Shown one piece after another: positions 1-9,395 of a DNA stretch of 64,000 bases. The stretch spans positions 62,001-126,000 of the forward strand of contig CALYPG010000003.1 in assembly GCA_945271295.1 (NCBI GenBank). Reading direction: 5' to 3'. Each line of letters opens with the position of its first letter. Position 1 is the stretch's first letter. This stretch comes from an uncultured Gilliamella sp. (GTDB lineage: Bacteria; Pseudomonadota; Gammaproteobacteria; Enterobacterales; Orbaceae). The position numbers were made by a program, and so were the translations under genes. The notes under the pieces were generated by a model. That model did no database searches, was not told the origin of the DNA, and saw nothing but the letters and a program-made list of their open reading frames with translations.

Positions 1-2534
1 CACGCCGGATGTATGGTGTGATAACCGAGTTTAGTCAATTATCGGTTAATAAAGACGAAGCACTTTATCAGGTAGTATTATCATCGAGACTAGCAAGACT
101 TGCCTTAAACCGTAATAATGCAATATTTCAAAATATGAGTGTAGTAAGCGTAGTTGAAGAAGTACTACGTAGTCACGGATTTACTGGTATTGATTATCGC
201 TTAGCATTAAAAGATAGCTATCCGATACGCGAATTTATTACCCAATGGAACGAAAGTGATTTGGAATTTATTCAGCGTTTACTGGCAGATGTGGGGATAT
301 GGTTTCGTTTTGAAAGTCATACCCAACATGATTGCGACGTAATGGTATTAAGTGATTATGAGCAAGGTTATCATCAAGCGACTGACATTGATTACAAACT
401 TGAAACAGGAACGCTCGACAGTGAAGTAGAAAGTGTTTGGGAGATGGCATTACATAGTCAAATAGTGGAATCATCGGTAAAAGTGCAAGATTATAACTAT
501 CGTAAAGCCGATGAAAATCTATTGTGCGAAATGAATACTCAACCGACAGATATCACAACATATGGTACAAACTACCGTTACGCGGAGCATTATAAAAGTA
601 CCGGTGGTGACAAACAAAACAGTAATACCCAAGATAACAATCATGACAATAGTGGTAATATTGAAAGCGGTCAATGGTATGCCCGAATTCGTCATGAACA
701 TGCAATTAGCCGACAAATTCTTATAACCGGAAAAAGCAATAGCTACACCTTAGCGCCCGGTCAGCATATACGCATTACCGGCAATCCATTACCTGCACTG
801 CAAGAAGGCGTAATAATATTAACTATAAATGGGCAAGGAAATCGTACTGATGCCTTTGAACTGAGCTTTACCGCCATTGCTTACCAGGTTTTAAAACCCT
901 ATCGCCCGGCTCCAATAGCGTGGCCCAAAGCCGTAGGTACATTACCTGCTCGAGTGACCAGTCCGGATAACGATATTTACGGTTATATCGATACCCAAGG
1001 GCGTTACCGGGTTAAGTTTAATGTTGACTTAAAAAACTGGAAAAATGGTCAAGAAAGTCTGTGGGTCAGACTGGCTAAGCCGTATGCCGGTCATACCTAT
1101 GGATTTCACTTCCCACTTATTAATAACACTGAAGTAGCCATTGGCTTTATGGATAATAATCCAGATCGCCCCTATATTGCGCATGCCATGCATGACAGTG
1201 CTCACCCTGATCATGTAACAACGGTAAATAAACATCGCAATGTCATCCGTACGCCAACTAACAATAAGTTACGCATGGACGATAAACGAGGTAAAGAGCA
1301 TATCAAGCTTGCTACCGAATACGGCAAAACGCAACTAAATATTGGTCATTTAGTGGATCAAAACAAAGAACAACGTGGTGAAGGGTTTGAGCTACGAACT
1401 GATGAATGGGGAGCTATCGCTGCTGAAAAAGGTTTATACCTAACCAGCCAGACCGAGCCAAAAGCACAAGGCAAACAACTTGATATGCAAGGTGCGATAA
1501 CGCAACTTGAAAATGCGCTATCAATCGCTAAAGCACTGCAAAATGCAGCAAACAGCTCACAAGCACACACCGCTGAGACGGATAGCCAGGCGCAACTTAA
1601 AACATCATTAACTCAACTAGCTGAAAGCGGAATATTAGCTTATGCACAAGAAGGTATTGCCTTAACCAGTCCGGAAGATATTCAGCTATCAACCAGCAAT
1701 AACGTAACTGTCACTGCTGAAAACCAAACGGATATCAGTGCTTTAAAAAATATCACCGCATCATCGGCCGAAGCAATAGGTCTGTTTGCCCATAAATCAG
1801 GTATGAAAGTATTTACCAATCAAGGCGATATAGAAGTGCAAGCGCAAAATGCCAATTTAGCCATGGCGGCCAAACAAGACATTAAAATAGATAGTGTAGA
1901 GGGTAAAGTAAGTATAACCGCCAGTGAAAACATCACGTTAATTTGTGGTGGTTCATATATCAAAATAAACGAGAGTGGTATCGAGCTAGGGACTTCGGCT
2001 AATGTCTATTTTAAATCAAATGCCTTACAAAAAATGAGAACAGCAACATTAAATTATGATCCAATAGATGTTCCTGCTTTATTTACTGCACAAGATATGC
2101 AAGAAGGCATCACACTGATGCTTGAAACTGAAGATGGTTACCCAATTCCCATGACCAAATATGTGGTACGGTTTAAAAATGGTGAATTACGACAAGGAAA
2201 ATTAGATCGCGAAGGGAAAGTAGTTTTAAAAAACGTCCCTATTGGTATGGAATATGCTTATTCGTATCCTGATATAGACGATATATTAGCCAAAGCCAAT
2301 GCCCAGCGATTACATAAAGCAATCGAAATTGGAAATGCGGGTGAAATGATTAATTACTTAAGCTATGCCGAGGAAATCGTCGCAAAAACGATTGAAGTTT
2401 ATCAACAGATTTATCACGAAAATCTGGTAGAAAATATTAAAAAATCAATTGGACCTTATAACAATCATAAAGATTTAATTAATTTTCTTATAAGAAAAGC
2501 GAATCAAAACAATAAAAAAAATATTAGGATTTAA
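1..2534 (+). CDS. vgrG: T6SS spike protein VgrG, 5' end outside window
   Basis: VgrG trimers form the tip of the type VI secretion tube and carry effectors into target cells. The frame is open to the window edge, and the first residues (RRMYGVITEFSQ) match the region roughly 70 residues into VgrG proteins, so the first ATG at 9 is internal and the true start lies upstream. Visible parts: a gp27-like base; the gp5-like OB segment around residues 320-360 (GYIDTQGRYRVKF, ESLWVRLAKPYAG); the conserved GFHFPLINNTEVAIGFMDNNPDRPYI segment (starting near residue 362); and a DUF2345-type beta-helix (about 470-670) with ITLICGGSYIKI. After the spike there are about 170 residues of unrelated tail, probably an adaptor for the effector encoded 4 bp downstream. 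Identification is firm; the role of the tail is inferred. Confidence 0.93.
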   Translation, partial: RRMYGVITEFSQLSVNKDEALYQVVLSSRLARLALNRNNAIFQNMSVVSVVEEVLRSHGFTGIDYRLALKDSYPIREFITQWNESDLEFIQRLLADVGIWFRFESHTQHDCDVMVLSDYEQGYHQATDIDYKLETGTLDSEVESVWEMALHSQIVESSVKVQDYNYRKADENLLCEMNTQPTDITTYGTNYRYAEHYKSTGGDKQNSNTQDNNHDNSGNIESGQWYARIRHEHAISRQILITGKSNSYTLAPGQHIRITGNPLPALQEGVIILTINGQGNRTDAFELSFTAIAYQVLKPYRPAPIAWPKAVGTLPARVTSPDNDIYGYIDTQGRYRVKFNVDLKNWKNGQESLWVRLAKPYAGHTYGFHFPLINNTEVAIGFMDNNPDRPYIAHAMHDSAHPDHVTTVNKHRNVIRTPTNNKLRMDDKRGKEHIKLATEYGKTQLNIGHLVDQNKEQRGEGFELRTDEWGAIAAEKGLYLTSQTEPKAQGKQLDMQGAITQLENALSIAKALQNAANSSQAHTAETDSQAQLKTSLTQLAESGILAYAQEGIALTSPEDIQLSTSNNVTVTAENQTDISALKNITASSAEAIGLFAHKSGMKVFTNQGDIEVQAQNANLAMAAKQDIKIDSVEGKVSITASENITLICGGSYIKINESGIELGTSANVYFKSNALQKMRTATLNYDPIDVPALFTAQDMQEGITLMLETEDGYPIPMTKYVVRFKNGELRQGKLDREGKVVLKNVPIGMEYAYSYPDIDDILAKANAQRLHKAIEIGNAGEMINYLSYAEEIVAKTIEVYQQIYHENLVENIKKSIGPYNNHKDLINFLIRKANQNNKKNIRI

Positions 2535-2538
2535 AACA

Positions 2539-5064
2539 ATGGATACTGAAGATTATATCATTGTTGCCAAACCAGCCTTAAGGTTTGTGACACCAAATAG
2601 AAGAATATCCTTTTTTTTAAAGAAGGTTAATCCAGACGCTACAGATGTAGAACATTTAATTGTTAGTTGGTATTGTGTAAATCATAGTGATGAAGAAAAA
2701 GAAAAACAGAAAATAATTTATGGACCTAAAACCTCAGAATGGCTAGGAACTAAATGGATATACAGAGGTACACATACTGTGACATGTACCGTGAAGAAAA
2801 GTCTAGGTGATAAAAACCCAAAAACTTATCTTTACGTGCAAAATGTGATAAGTGATGAGGAATGCTTAAGTTATGACAGTGGTTCATTTGATGAAACAGA
2901 TAATCCATTTACTGTATTACATAACTTAAGCAGACAAATTGAATTAATTCGATCCCTTGAATCACAAAGCCAGCTAAGTGAAGAAGAAAACAGCAAATAT
3001 CAAGAACGTATGGACAATATGGAAACTTATCGTGAAAAATTAGAATATTTGCTAAAAAAAATACCAGATAGCCATAAAGATAATTTTAATAGAATTACTG
3101 CCAGACACTACTCATATGAATACCCTGATAGTAACTCAATCCTGTTACAAGTCTGTTATTTTTATAACAATAATAGTACTTATCTATTAGATTGGACTAG
3201 TCCTGTACAACAAGGATGGTGCGGAGTATTTATTGGTAAAGGGGATAATGAACAGGCAGCTGTACTTGATGCATTAAAAAAGTGGCAAAGGAATAACCGT
3301 TATCCAGAAGGGACCTTAAAATGTCGTTATCTTCGTTTTAATCACCCTACTCTAGAAATTCCTAAATATGATGCTGAGGGGCTACTCCAATGGAGTATAG
3401 AAGATCACTATTATTCTGAAGAATATCAATTTACTACCGATGGCAAAACTCTGCAAGATAGCATTTCCAATGCACTGAATTGGGTGGCAATTTGTGGCTC
3501 AATCGTTGCTGGAACAATATTATTTTTTGTGCCAGGTGGGCAAGTAGGAACTGCTGCATTAATCGGACTTGCAGCTTCATCATTAGCTACTGTATTAGCT
3601 GGTGTTACTGCTTCAACCATTAATATAGCTCAACGTTATAATACTGGTTTCAATAACTGGAAAGAAGATGGCTTAGATTCCCTATGCATAGTTGCATACT
3701 TGTTGGGGCTTGGTTCAACAGTAGCCTTAAGAAAATGGGGACCACTATCATTTTTATCTCAGCAAGCAGGTAATGCTGCTAAAGCTAATGCCGTTAAAAC
3801 CATGTTAATTGGTCAAGTTGCAGCTGATAGTACGCAAGCTATCATGATTTCTGTCGATGTTGCTTCCGCCATTTATTCTACAATAGACGATAAAACCATT
3901 CCAGCAGATGAAAAACTATCTCGAATTCTTCGTTTATTAGCGGCAGGTGTCACTGTCGGCGCTTTAACTTATGTTAATATTAAAGCTACTAAGGCTAATT
4001 TTGATTTCATAAAGGAAGACCCTTCTGTAATTCGCAAAATGACCAGACAAGAAATCGATGATTTCTTAAACGACCCCAAAACCGTCCTGATTGAAAATGG
4101 CGAAGTAATAACTAAAATACCAACTGAGGGAACAACGCATCCAACACAAAGCGAATCCGCTACATATCCCGAATCAAGTGTTGCTATTCGGCAATTGCAA
4201 GAGTTAAACTTAACACCTGCTTCAAGTGATTACACCCATTCATCAACGACTATTATTAATAATATTTTAGTCCCTCATCCAATTTATTTACGCTTTTTAA
4301 ATAGTAAATATGAACCTGAAACTTTTTTAAAATATGTACTTTATCAGCATGTCAATTTTGATAATGGTAATGAAGCAACAAAACGATTACTTTTTAACTC
4401 AGAACCACAAATTATAGCCAGAACTAGTAATGCGCAAATACATAAAACAACTGCTAATATTATTGTCAGAGAAGAAAAATTTCTTAATGATATTGCTGCG
4501 TTTCAAGCAATGGCTAAGGCAAGGAATATGTCTATTAACAAATGGAAAGAAAAAGTAGCGATATCTCGTGCAACCTGTGAAATTAAGGGGATCACCTTGT
4601 ATAATACAAGGGAGTTCAGTAACTTACCGTTTGATTTAAAAGCCGCGAAAGAAAAAGGAGTTGTGATTGACACAGGGAAATTTGAAAATGGTTCTGCGCC
4701 AATTAAAGTAACTGATATAGACAGGTATATTGCAACACTAAATAAATATTACCCTAGTGAAATGGATGAGTTAACTGAAGGGTGGATAAGAATCTATATA
4801 GTTAAACATAATGACCATTTACAAAACCTTAATGGTATGCCAGGCGCACATGCTGAAGTATTAGCGGTTGATGATGTATTAAAACAACTGCGCGCACAAA
4901 AATTAGATCCAGAAGAATATTTAAAAGATATTGATGTCTACACCCTTAAAACCAATCGACCGAACAAACAAGATGAATTTTTAAAAGAATTTCCAGCCTG
5001 TGCTAATTGTAGTGGTATATTAGATCCACGAATTAACATTCATACAGGACGAACAGGAGAATAA
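2539..5064 (+). CDS. T6SS cargo effector with C-terminal YwqJ-like deaminase domain
   Basis: This 841-aa protein starts 4 bp after vgrG. The N-terminal ~270 residues are unrecognised, with a charged helical stretch near 130-180. A hydrophobic, Gly/Ala-rich region follows (about 312-420, e.g. GTILFFVPGGQVGTAALIGL), as in T6SS effectors with a membrane-inserting middle. The C-terminus carries a deaminase-like zinc signature: GAHAEVLA (His771, Glu773) and CANC (Cys821, Cys824). HAE plus CxxC with this spacing fits the YwqJ-like branch of toxin deaminases; the residue before the first Cys is Ala rather than the usual Pro. Expected activity is deamination of a nucleotide or nucleic-acid base, but the substrate cannot be read from sequence. 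The immunity-like array starts 1 bp after the stop, which supports an effector role. No signal peptide is seen. Confidence 0.78.
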   Translation: MDTEDYIIVAKPALRFVTPNRRISFFLKKVNPDATDVEHLIVSWYCVNHSDEEKEKQKIIYGPKTSEWLGTKWIYRGTHTVTCTVKKSLGDKNPKTYLYVQNVISDEECLSYDSGSFDETDNPFTVLHNLSRQIELIRSLESQSQLSEEENSKYQERMDNMETYREKLEYLLKKIPDSHKDNFNRITARHYSYEYPDSNSILLQVCYFYNNNSTYLLDWTSPVQQGWCGVFIGKGDNEQAAVLDALKKWQRNNRYPEGTLKCRYLRFNHPTLEIPKYDAEGLLQWSIEDHYYSEEYQFTTDGKTLQDSISNALNWVAICGSIVAGTILFFVPGGQVGTAALIGLAASSLATVLAGVTASTINIAQRYNTGFNNWKEDGLDSLCIVAYLLGLGSTVALRKWGPLSFLSQQAGNAAKANAVKTMLIGQVAADSTQAIMISVDVASAIYSTIDDKTIPADEKLSRILRLLAAGVTVGALTYVNIKATKANFDFIKEDPSVIRKMTRQEIDDFLNDPKTVLIENGEVITKIPTEGTTHPTQSESATYPESSVAIRQLQELNLTPASSDYTHSSTTIINNILVPHPIYLRFLNSKYEPETFLKYVLYQHVNFDNGNEATKRLLFNSEPQIIARTSNAQIHKTTANIIVREEKFLNDIAAFQAMAKARNMSINKWKEKVAISRATCEIKGITLYNTREFSNLPFDLKAAKEKGVVIDTGKFENGSAPIKVTDIDRYIATLNKYYPSEMDELTEGWIRIYIVKHNDHLQNLNGMPGAHAEVLAVDDVLKQLRAQKLDPEEYLKDIDVYTLKTNRPNKQDEFLKEFPACANCSGILDPRINIHTGRTGE

Positions 5065-5065
5065 A

Positions 5066-6436
5066 ATGAATACAACAAACAATATAAAAGTATTTAATCA
5101 ACCCGTACGGGTGGAATTAAGTCATTTACAAATTATCCAAGATTTTTATGTTTTAAATGATGTGTTATTTACCGGCTTGGCTTATGACCACCGGGAAGAA
5201 AAGCTATTTAAAGTCTACCAAATCACTGAGGGCAAAATTACCGCTGAGCAGGATTTTGGTTTTTTTAAACATGCCCAGCAAGTAAAAATCGATTATTATG
5301 TGATTGTAGATGATTATGAATTCGGGGATGCACTATATTATCATGGTAAACTATTTAATGGTGTTACTTATGAATATAAAGATGGATTTGTTTTTTCTGA
5401 GGTATTATGGAATGATGGTTATGCGGTAGAATCGATCGACTGGTATCCTGATGGTTCGGGATTAATTCGTTTCTATGAAACCAATTATAAGGAAGATAAA
5501 TGTAAATTCGAATGGAATTATAAGCAGCTTATGAATATAAACTGCCGAAAAGAAAATGCGAATTCACTGACGCGTTTTACGCTCGAAATCAACGACCAAA
5601 ATCAAATTAAATCGTGTGTTTTAAATGCTAACGATATGGCGTGTTTAGATAATTTGATTCCGCGTGATGATATCCCTTTACCCGCCAACAGTTTAAGTGG
5701 ATTGCTAGCTTATTATCCCTTAGCGGAGGAGATTTCTCTGTACGGTTTAAGTGATAATGGATTTAATTATTTTATGCATCATAGTGATTTTCGGCCCATT
5801 AAAAAATTAGAGTTATCCACTGAAAATTTATCTTTGCCAGTACTGAACAAATTAACGACGTTACCCAATTTAAAAACTATTTTTTTTAAAGAAGGTGGGA
5901 TAAGTCGCTATCAACTTGCAGACTTACCAGAAAAAGAGAGAGCAATCAAACAACAACAGTGCGATGAACGTAATCATGTTTTGTTAGATTTATTATTTGT
6001 TCTACAAGCTCAACAAAATTGTGACATTCAGCTTAATGCACGTTCAGGTCTGCTGTTTTTCTATTCCAAACAGGATGGCGAAATAGTTGCCGATGTCAAT
6101 CAAAGCGATTTTAATTATCTTTTCAATGCGTTACCGCTTGAGCAAATTACTGAGCTTGAGTTACGGCAACATAATTTGCCTGTTGAGTTGTTAGCAAAAT
6201 TGGCACAATTGAGTCATTTAAAAAAATTATCGATCAAAGAAAAAAAAGGGATCAGTACTGCCCAACAACCGGCAGATAATCAAACTCAAAACATTGCCTA
6301 CCAACGACGTGAAGCCCGCAATCAAGCTTTATGGACGTTATTAAACCACCTGCAGTCAAAACTGCATTGCGATATCAAACTGATATCTGAAAATTTGCAA
6401 GAGTTTGAAAAGCGCTATCAAGATGAATCGATATAA
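5066..6436 (+). CDS. Immunity-like protein, array copy 1 (LRR-like)
   Basis: This 456-aa protein begins 1 bp after the deaminase effector. It is the first of three full-length paralogues plus a truncated fourth. Residues 1-160 hold aromatic/Gly strands (LFTGLAYDHREEKLFKVYQ, YYHGKLFNGVTYEYKDG) that look like MORN/YwqK-type repeats. Two leucine-rich segments follow (about 245-275 and 365-390, e.g. LSHLKKLSIKE). There is no signal peptide, consistent with neutralising a cytosolic toxin. The immunity role is inferred from position behind the effector and from the amplification; I do not recognise a named immunity family. The stop overlaps the start of copy 2 (TAATG), implying coupled translation. 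Confidence 0.7.
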   Translation: MNTTNNIKVFNQPVRVELSHLQIIQDFYVLNDVLFTGLAYDHREEKLFKVYQITEGKITAEQDFGFFKHAQQVKIDYYVIVDDYEFGDALYYHGKLFNGVTYEYKDGFVFSEVLWNDGYAVESIDWYPDGSGLIRFYETNYKEDKCKFEWNYKQLMNINCRKENANSLTRFTLEINDQNQIKSCVLNANDMACLDNLIPRDDIPLPANSLSGLLAYYPLAEEISLYGLSDNGFNYFMHHSDFRPIKKLELSTENLSLPVLNKLTTLPNLKTIFFKEGGISRYQLADLPEKERAIKQQQCDERNHVLLDLLFVLQAQQNCDIQLNARSGLLFFYSKQDGEIVADVNQSDFNYLFNALPLEQITELELRQHNLPVELLAKLAQLSHLKKLSIKEKKGISTAQQPADNQTQNIAYQRREARNQALWTLLNHLQSKLHCDIKLISENLQEFEKRYQDESI

Positions 6437-7794
6437 TGAATACAACAAACAATATAAAAGTATTTAATCAACCGGTACGGGTGGAATTAAGTCATTTACA
6501 AATTATCCAAAATTTTTATGTTTTGAATGATGTGTTATTTACCGGCTTAGCTTATGACCACCGTGAACAAAAGCTATTTAAAGTCTACCAAATCACTGAG
6601 GGCAAAATTACCGCTGAGCAGGATTTTGGTTTTTTCAAACATGCCCAGCAAGTGAAAATTGATTATAATGTAGTTATAGATGATTATGAAAACGGGGATG
6701 CATTATATTATCACGGTAAATTGTTTAATGGGGTTACTTATGACTATAAAGATGGGTTTGTTTTTTCGGAGATGTTATGGAATGATGGTTATGTTGTAGA
6801 GATAATAGGCTGGTATCCTGATGGTTCGGGATTAATACTTTATTACAAAACCGATTATAATGAAGATAAATGTAAATGCGAATGGAATTATAAACAACTT
6901 ATTAGCATTGATTGCAGAAAAGGAAATATCAATAAAGAAACAAGTTTTACTTTAACCCTCAATGAGCAAAATCAAATTAAGTCGTGTGTTTTAAGTACTC
7001 ACAATATGGCGTGTTTAGATAATTTGATTCCGCGTGATGATGTCCCATTGCCCGCCAACAGTTTAAGTGGATTATTAGCTTATTATCCTTTAGCAGATGA
7101 TATTTTTTTGAACATTTTTAGTGATAATGATTTTAATTACTTTATTAACCATACCGACTTTCGGTCGATTAAAAAATTAAAGTTATCCACTGAAAATTTA
7201 TCTTTGCCAGTACTGAACAAATTAATGGCGTTACCCAATTTAAATACGATTTTTTTGGATGAAGGTGGGATAAGTGACTATCAACTTGCAGACTTGCCAG
7301 AAAAAGAGAGAGCAATTAAACAACAACAGTGCGATGAACGTAATCATGCCTTGTTAGATTTATTATTTGCACTACAAGCTCAACAAAATTGTGACATTAG
7401 GCTTGATACAAATTCAGGGCTGCTGTTTTTCTATTCCAAACAGGATGGCGAAATAGTTGCCGATGTCAATCAAAGCGATTTTAATTATCTTTTAAATGTC
7501 TTACCGCTTGAGCAAATTACTGAGCTAACTTTACGTCAATGTAAATTTCCGATTCCCTTACTCGAAAATCTTGCCCAATTTTCACATTTAAAAAGATTAT
7601 GTATTGAAGAAGATATCAGTAATAAAGTTAATGATAATCAAAATAAAAACGTTGCTTACCAACAACGAGAAGCTCGCAATCAAGCCTTATGGACATTATT
7701 AAACGACCTGCAGTCAAAACTGCATTGCGATATCAAACTGATATCCGAAAATTTGCAAGAGTTTGAAAAGCGCTATCAAGATGAATCAATATAA
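6436..7794 (+). CDS. Immunity-like protein, array copy 2 (LRR-like)
   Basis: A 452-aa paralogue of copy 1, starting inside its stop codon. The first ~75 residues and the last ~40 are almost identical to copies 1 and 3. The middle is the most divergent of the three: residues 77-175 carry many substitutions (DDYENGDALYY, MLWNDGYVVEIIGWYPDG), and the leucine-rich segment near 370-390 differs (TLRQCKFPIPLLENLAQF). The linker after the second leucine-rich segment is 4 residues shorter. This mosaic of conserved ends and variable centre is what one expects if the variable part decides which toxin variant is bound. That function is inferred. Confidence 0.68.
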   Translation: MNTTNNIKVFNQPVRVELSHLQIIQNFYVLNDVLFTGLAYDHREQKLFKVYQITEGKITAEQDFGFFKHAQQVKIDYNVVIDDYENGDALYYHGKLFNGVTYDYKDGFVFSEMLWNDGYVVEIIGWYPDGSGLILYYKTDYNEDKCKCEWNYKQLISIDCRKGNINKETSFTLTLNEQNQIKSCVLSTHNMACLDNLIPRDDVPLPANSLSGLLAYYPLADDIFLNIFSDNDFNYFINHTDFRSIKKLKLSTENLSLPVLNKLMALPNLNTIFLDEGGISDYQLADLPEKERAIKQQQCDERNHALLDLLFALQAQQNCDIRLDTNSGLLFFYSKQDGEIVADVNQSDFNYLLNVLPLEQITELTLRQCKFPIPLLENLAQFSHLKRLCIEEDISNKVNDNQNKNVAYQQREARNQALWTLLNDLQSKLHCDIKLISENLQEFEKRYQDESI

Positions 7795-7800
7795 TGAAAA

Positions 7801-9171
7801 ATGAATACAACAAAAAATATAAAAGTATTTAATCAACCGGTACGGGTGGAATTAAGTCATTTACAAATTATCCAAGATTTTTATGTGTTAAATGATGTGT
7901 TATTTACCGGCTTGGCTTATGACCACCGTGAACAAAAGCTATTTAAAGTCTATCAAATCACTGAGGGCAAAATTACCGCTGAGCAGGATTTTGGTTTTTT
8001 TAAACATGCCCAGCAAGTAAAAATCGATTATTATGTGATTGTAGATGATTATGAATTCGGGGATGCACTATATTATCATGGTAAACTATTTAATGGTGTT
8101 ACTTATGAATATAAAGATGGATTTGTTTTTTCTGAGGTATTATGGAATGATGGTTATGCGGTAGAATCGATCGACTGGTATCCTGATGGTTCGGGATTAA
8201 TTCGTTTCTATGAAACCAATTATAAGGAAGATAAATGTAAATTCGAATGGAATTATAAGCAGCTTATGAATATAAACTGCCGAAAAGAAAATGCGAATTC
8301 ACTGACGCGTTTTACGCTCGAAATCAATGAGCAGAATCAAATTAAATCGTGTGTTTTAAGTACTCACAATATGGCGTGTTTAGATAATTTGATTCAGCAT
8401 GATGATATCCCTTTACCCGCCAGCAGTTTAAGTGGATTACTGGCTTATTATCCCTTAGCGGAGGAGATTTCTCTGTTCATTTTTAGTGATGATGATTTTA
8501 ATTACTTTATGAATCATAGTGATTTTCAGTCTATTAAAAAATTAGAGTTATCCACTGAAGATTTATCTTTGCCAGTACTGAACAAATTAATGGCGTTACC
8601 CAATTTAAAAACTATTTTTTTTAAAGAAAATGGGGTAAGTGACTATCAACTTGCAGACTTGCCAGAAAAAGAGAGAGCAATCAAACAACAACAGTGCGAT
8701 GAACGTAATCATGCTTTGTTAGATTTATTATTTGCACTACAAGCTCAACAAAATTGTGACCTTAGATTTTATGCAAATTCAGGTCTTGTATTTTTCTATT
8801 TCAAACAGGATGGCAAAATAATTGCCGATGTCAATCAAAACGACTTTAACTATCTTTTCAATGCGTTACCGCTTGAGCAAATTACTGAGCTTGAGTTACG
8901 GCAACATAATTTGCCTGTTGAGCTGTTAGCAAAACTGGCACAGTTGAGTCATTTAAAGAAATTGTCAATTAAAGAAAATAAAGGGCTCAGCACTGCTCAA
9001 CAACCGGCCAATAATCAAATTAAAAACGTTACTTACCAACAACGTGAAGCCCGCAATCATGCCTTATGGACATTATTAAACCACCTGCAGTCAAAACTGC
9101 ATTGCGATATCAAACTGATATCCGAAAATTTGCAAGAGTTTGAAAAGCGCTATCAAGATGAATCAATATAA
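7801..9171 (+). CDS. Immunity-like protein, array copy 3 (LRR-like)
   Basis: A 456-aa paralogue, 6 bp after copy 2. Residues 1-175 are almost identical to copy 1 at both DNA and protein level, whereas residues 200-275 resemble copy 2 in places (FSDDDFNYFMNHSDF, KLMALPNL). It therefore looks like a recombinant of the other two. Like them it lacks a signal peptide and ends in the shared tail LQEFEKRYQDESI. The downstream spacer to the truncated fourth copy repeats the copy 2-copy 3 spacer, showing that units were added by tandem duplication. Immunity is inferred from context. Confidence 0.68.
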   Translation: MNTTKNIKVFNQPVRVELSHLQIIQDFYVLNDVLFTGLAYDHREQKLFKVYQITEGKITAEQDFGFFKHAQQVKIDYYVIVDDYEFGDALYYHGKLFNGVTYEYKDGFVFSEVLWNDGYAVESIDWYPDGSGLIRFYETNYKEDKCKFEWNYKQLMNINCRKENANSLTRFTLEINEQNQIKSCVLSTHNMACLDNLIQHDDIPLPASSLSGLLAYYPLAEEISLFIFSDDDFNYFMNHSDFQSIKKLELSTEDLSLPVLNKLMALPNLKTIFFKENGVSDYQLADLPEKERAIKQQQCDERNHALLDLLFALQAQQNCDLRFYANSGLVFFYFKQDGKIIADVNQNDFNYLFNALPLEQITELELRQHNLPVELLAKLAQLSHLKKLSIKENKGLSTAQQPANNQIKNVTYQQREARNHALWTLLNHLQSKLHCDIKLISENLQEFEKRYQDESI

Positions 9172-9177
9172 TGAAAA

Positions 9178-9324
9178 ATGAATACAACAAAAAATATAAA
9201 AGTATTTAATCAACCGGTACGGGTGGAATTAAGTCATTTACAAATTATCCAAGATTTTTATGTGTTAAATGATGTGTTATTTACCGGCTTAGCTTATGAT
9301 CACCGTGATAATATATTTTTGTAA
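9178..9324 (+). pseudogene. Truncated fourth copy of the immunity-like gene
   Basis: An ATG, 6 bp after copy 3, opens a 48-codon frame whose first ~45 codons match the other array members almost base for base (MNTTKNIKVFNQPVRVELSH through LAYDHRD). The match then stops and the frame ends in NIFL-stop. Five bases later comes a dispersed repeat that resembles an insertion-sequence end, so the truncation probably reflects an insertion or deletion at that element. It is unlikely to be functional. Confidence 0.85.
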
Positions 9325-9328
9325 AGAA

Positions 9329-9375
9329 GTTTCAGGTTAGCTATACGTTTTAGTATTTAAATTCACCTACACCCA
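9329..9375 (+). repeat. Dispersed GTTTYAG repeat, copy 1
   Basis: GTTTCAG (9329-9335) and GTTTTAG (9347-9353) are 18 bp apart, with ATAC just before the second box. Similarity to the copy at 21239 continues for about 25 more bases, including CACCTAC/TACCTAC. It lies exactly where the fourth immunity gene is cut off. Confidence 0.6.
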
Positions 9376-9395
9376 GCAATTTAACAATTTGTGAT

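Noticed and set aside
2539-5064. Effector as an Rhs/YD-repeat toxin or HNH nuclease
   Set aside because: There are no YD repeats, and the C-terminal metal motif is HAE...CxxC, not HNH or DxxD.
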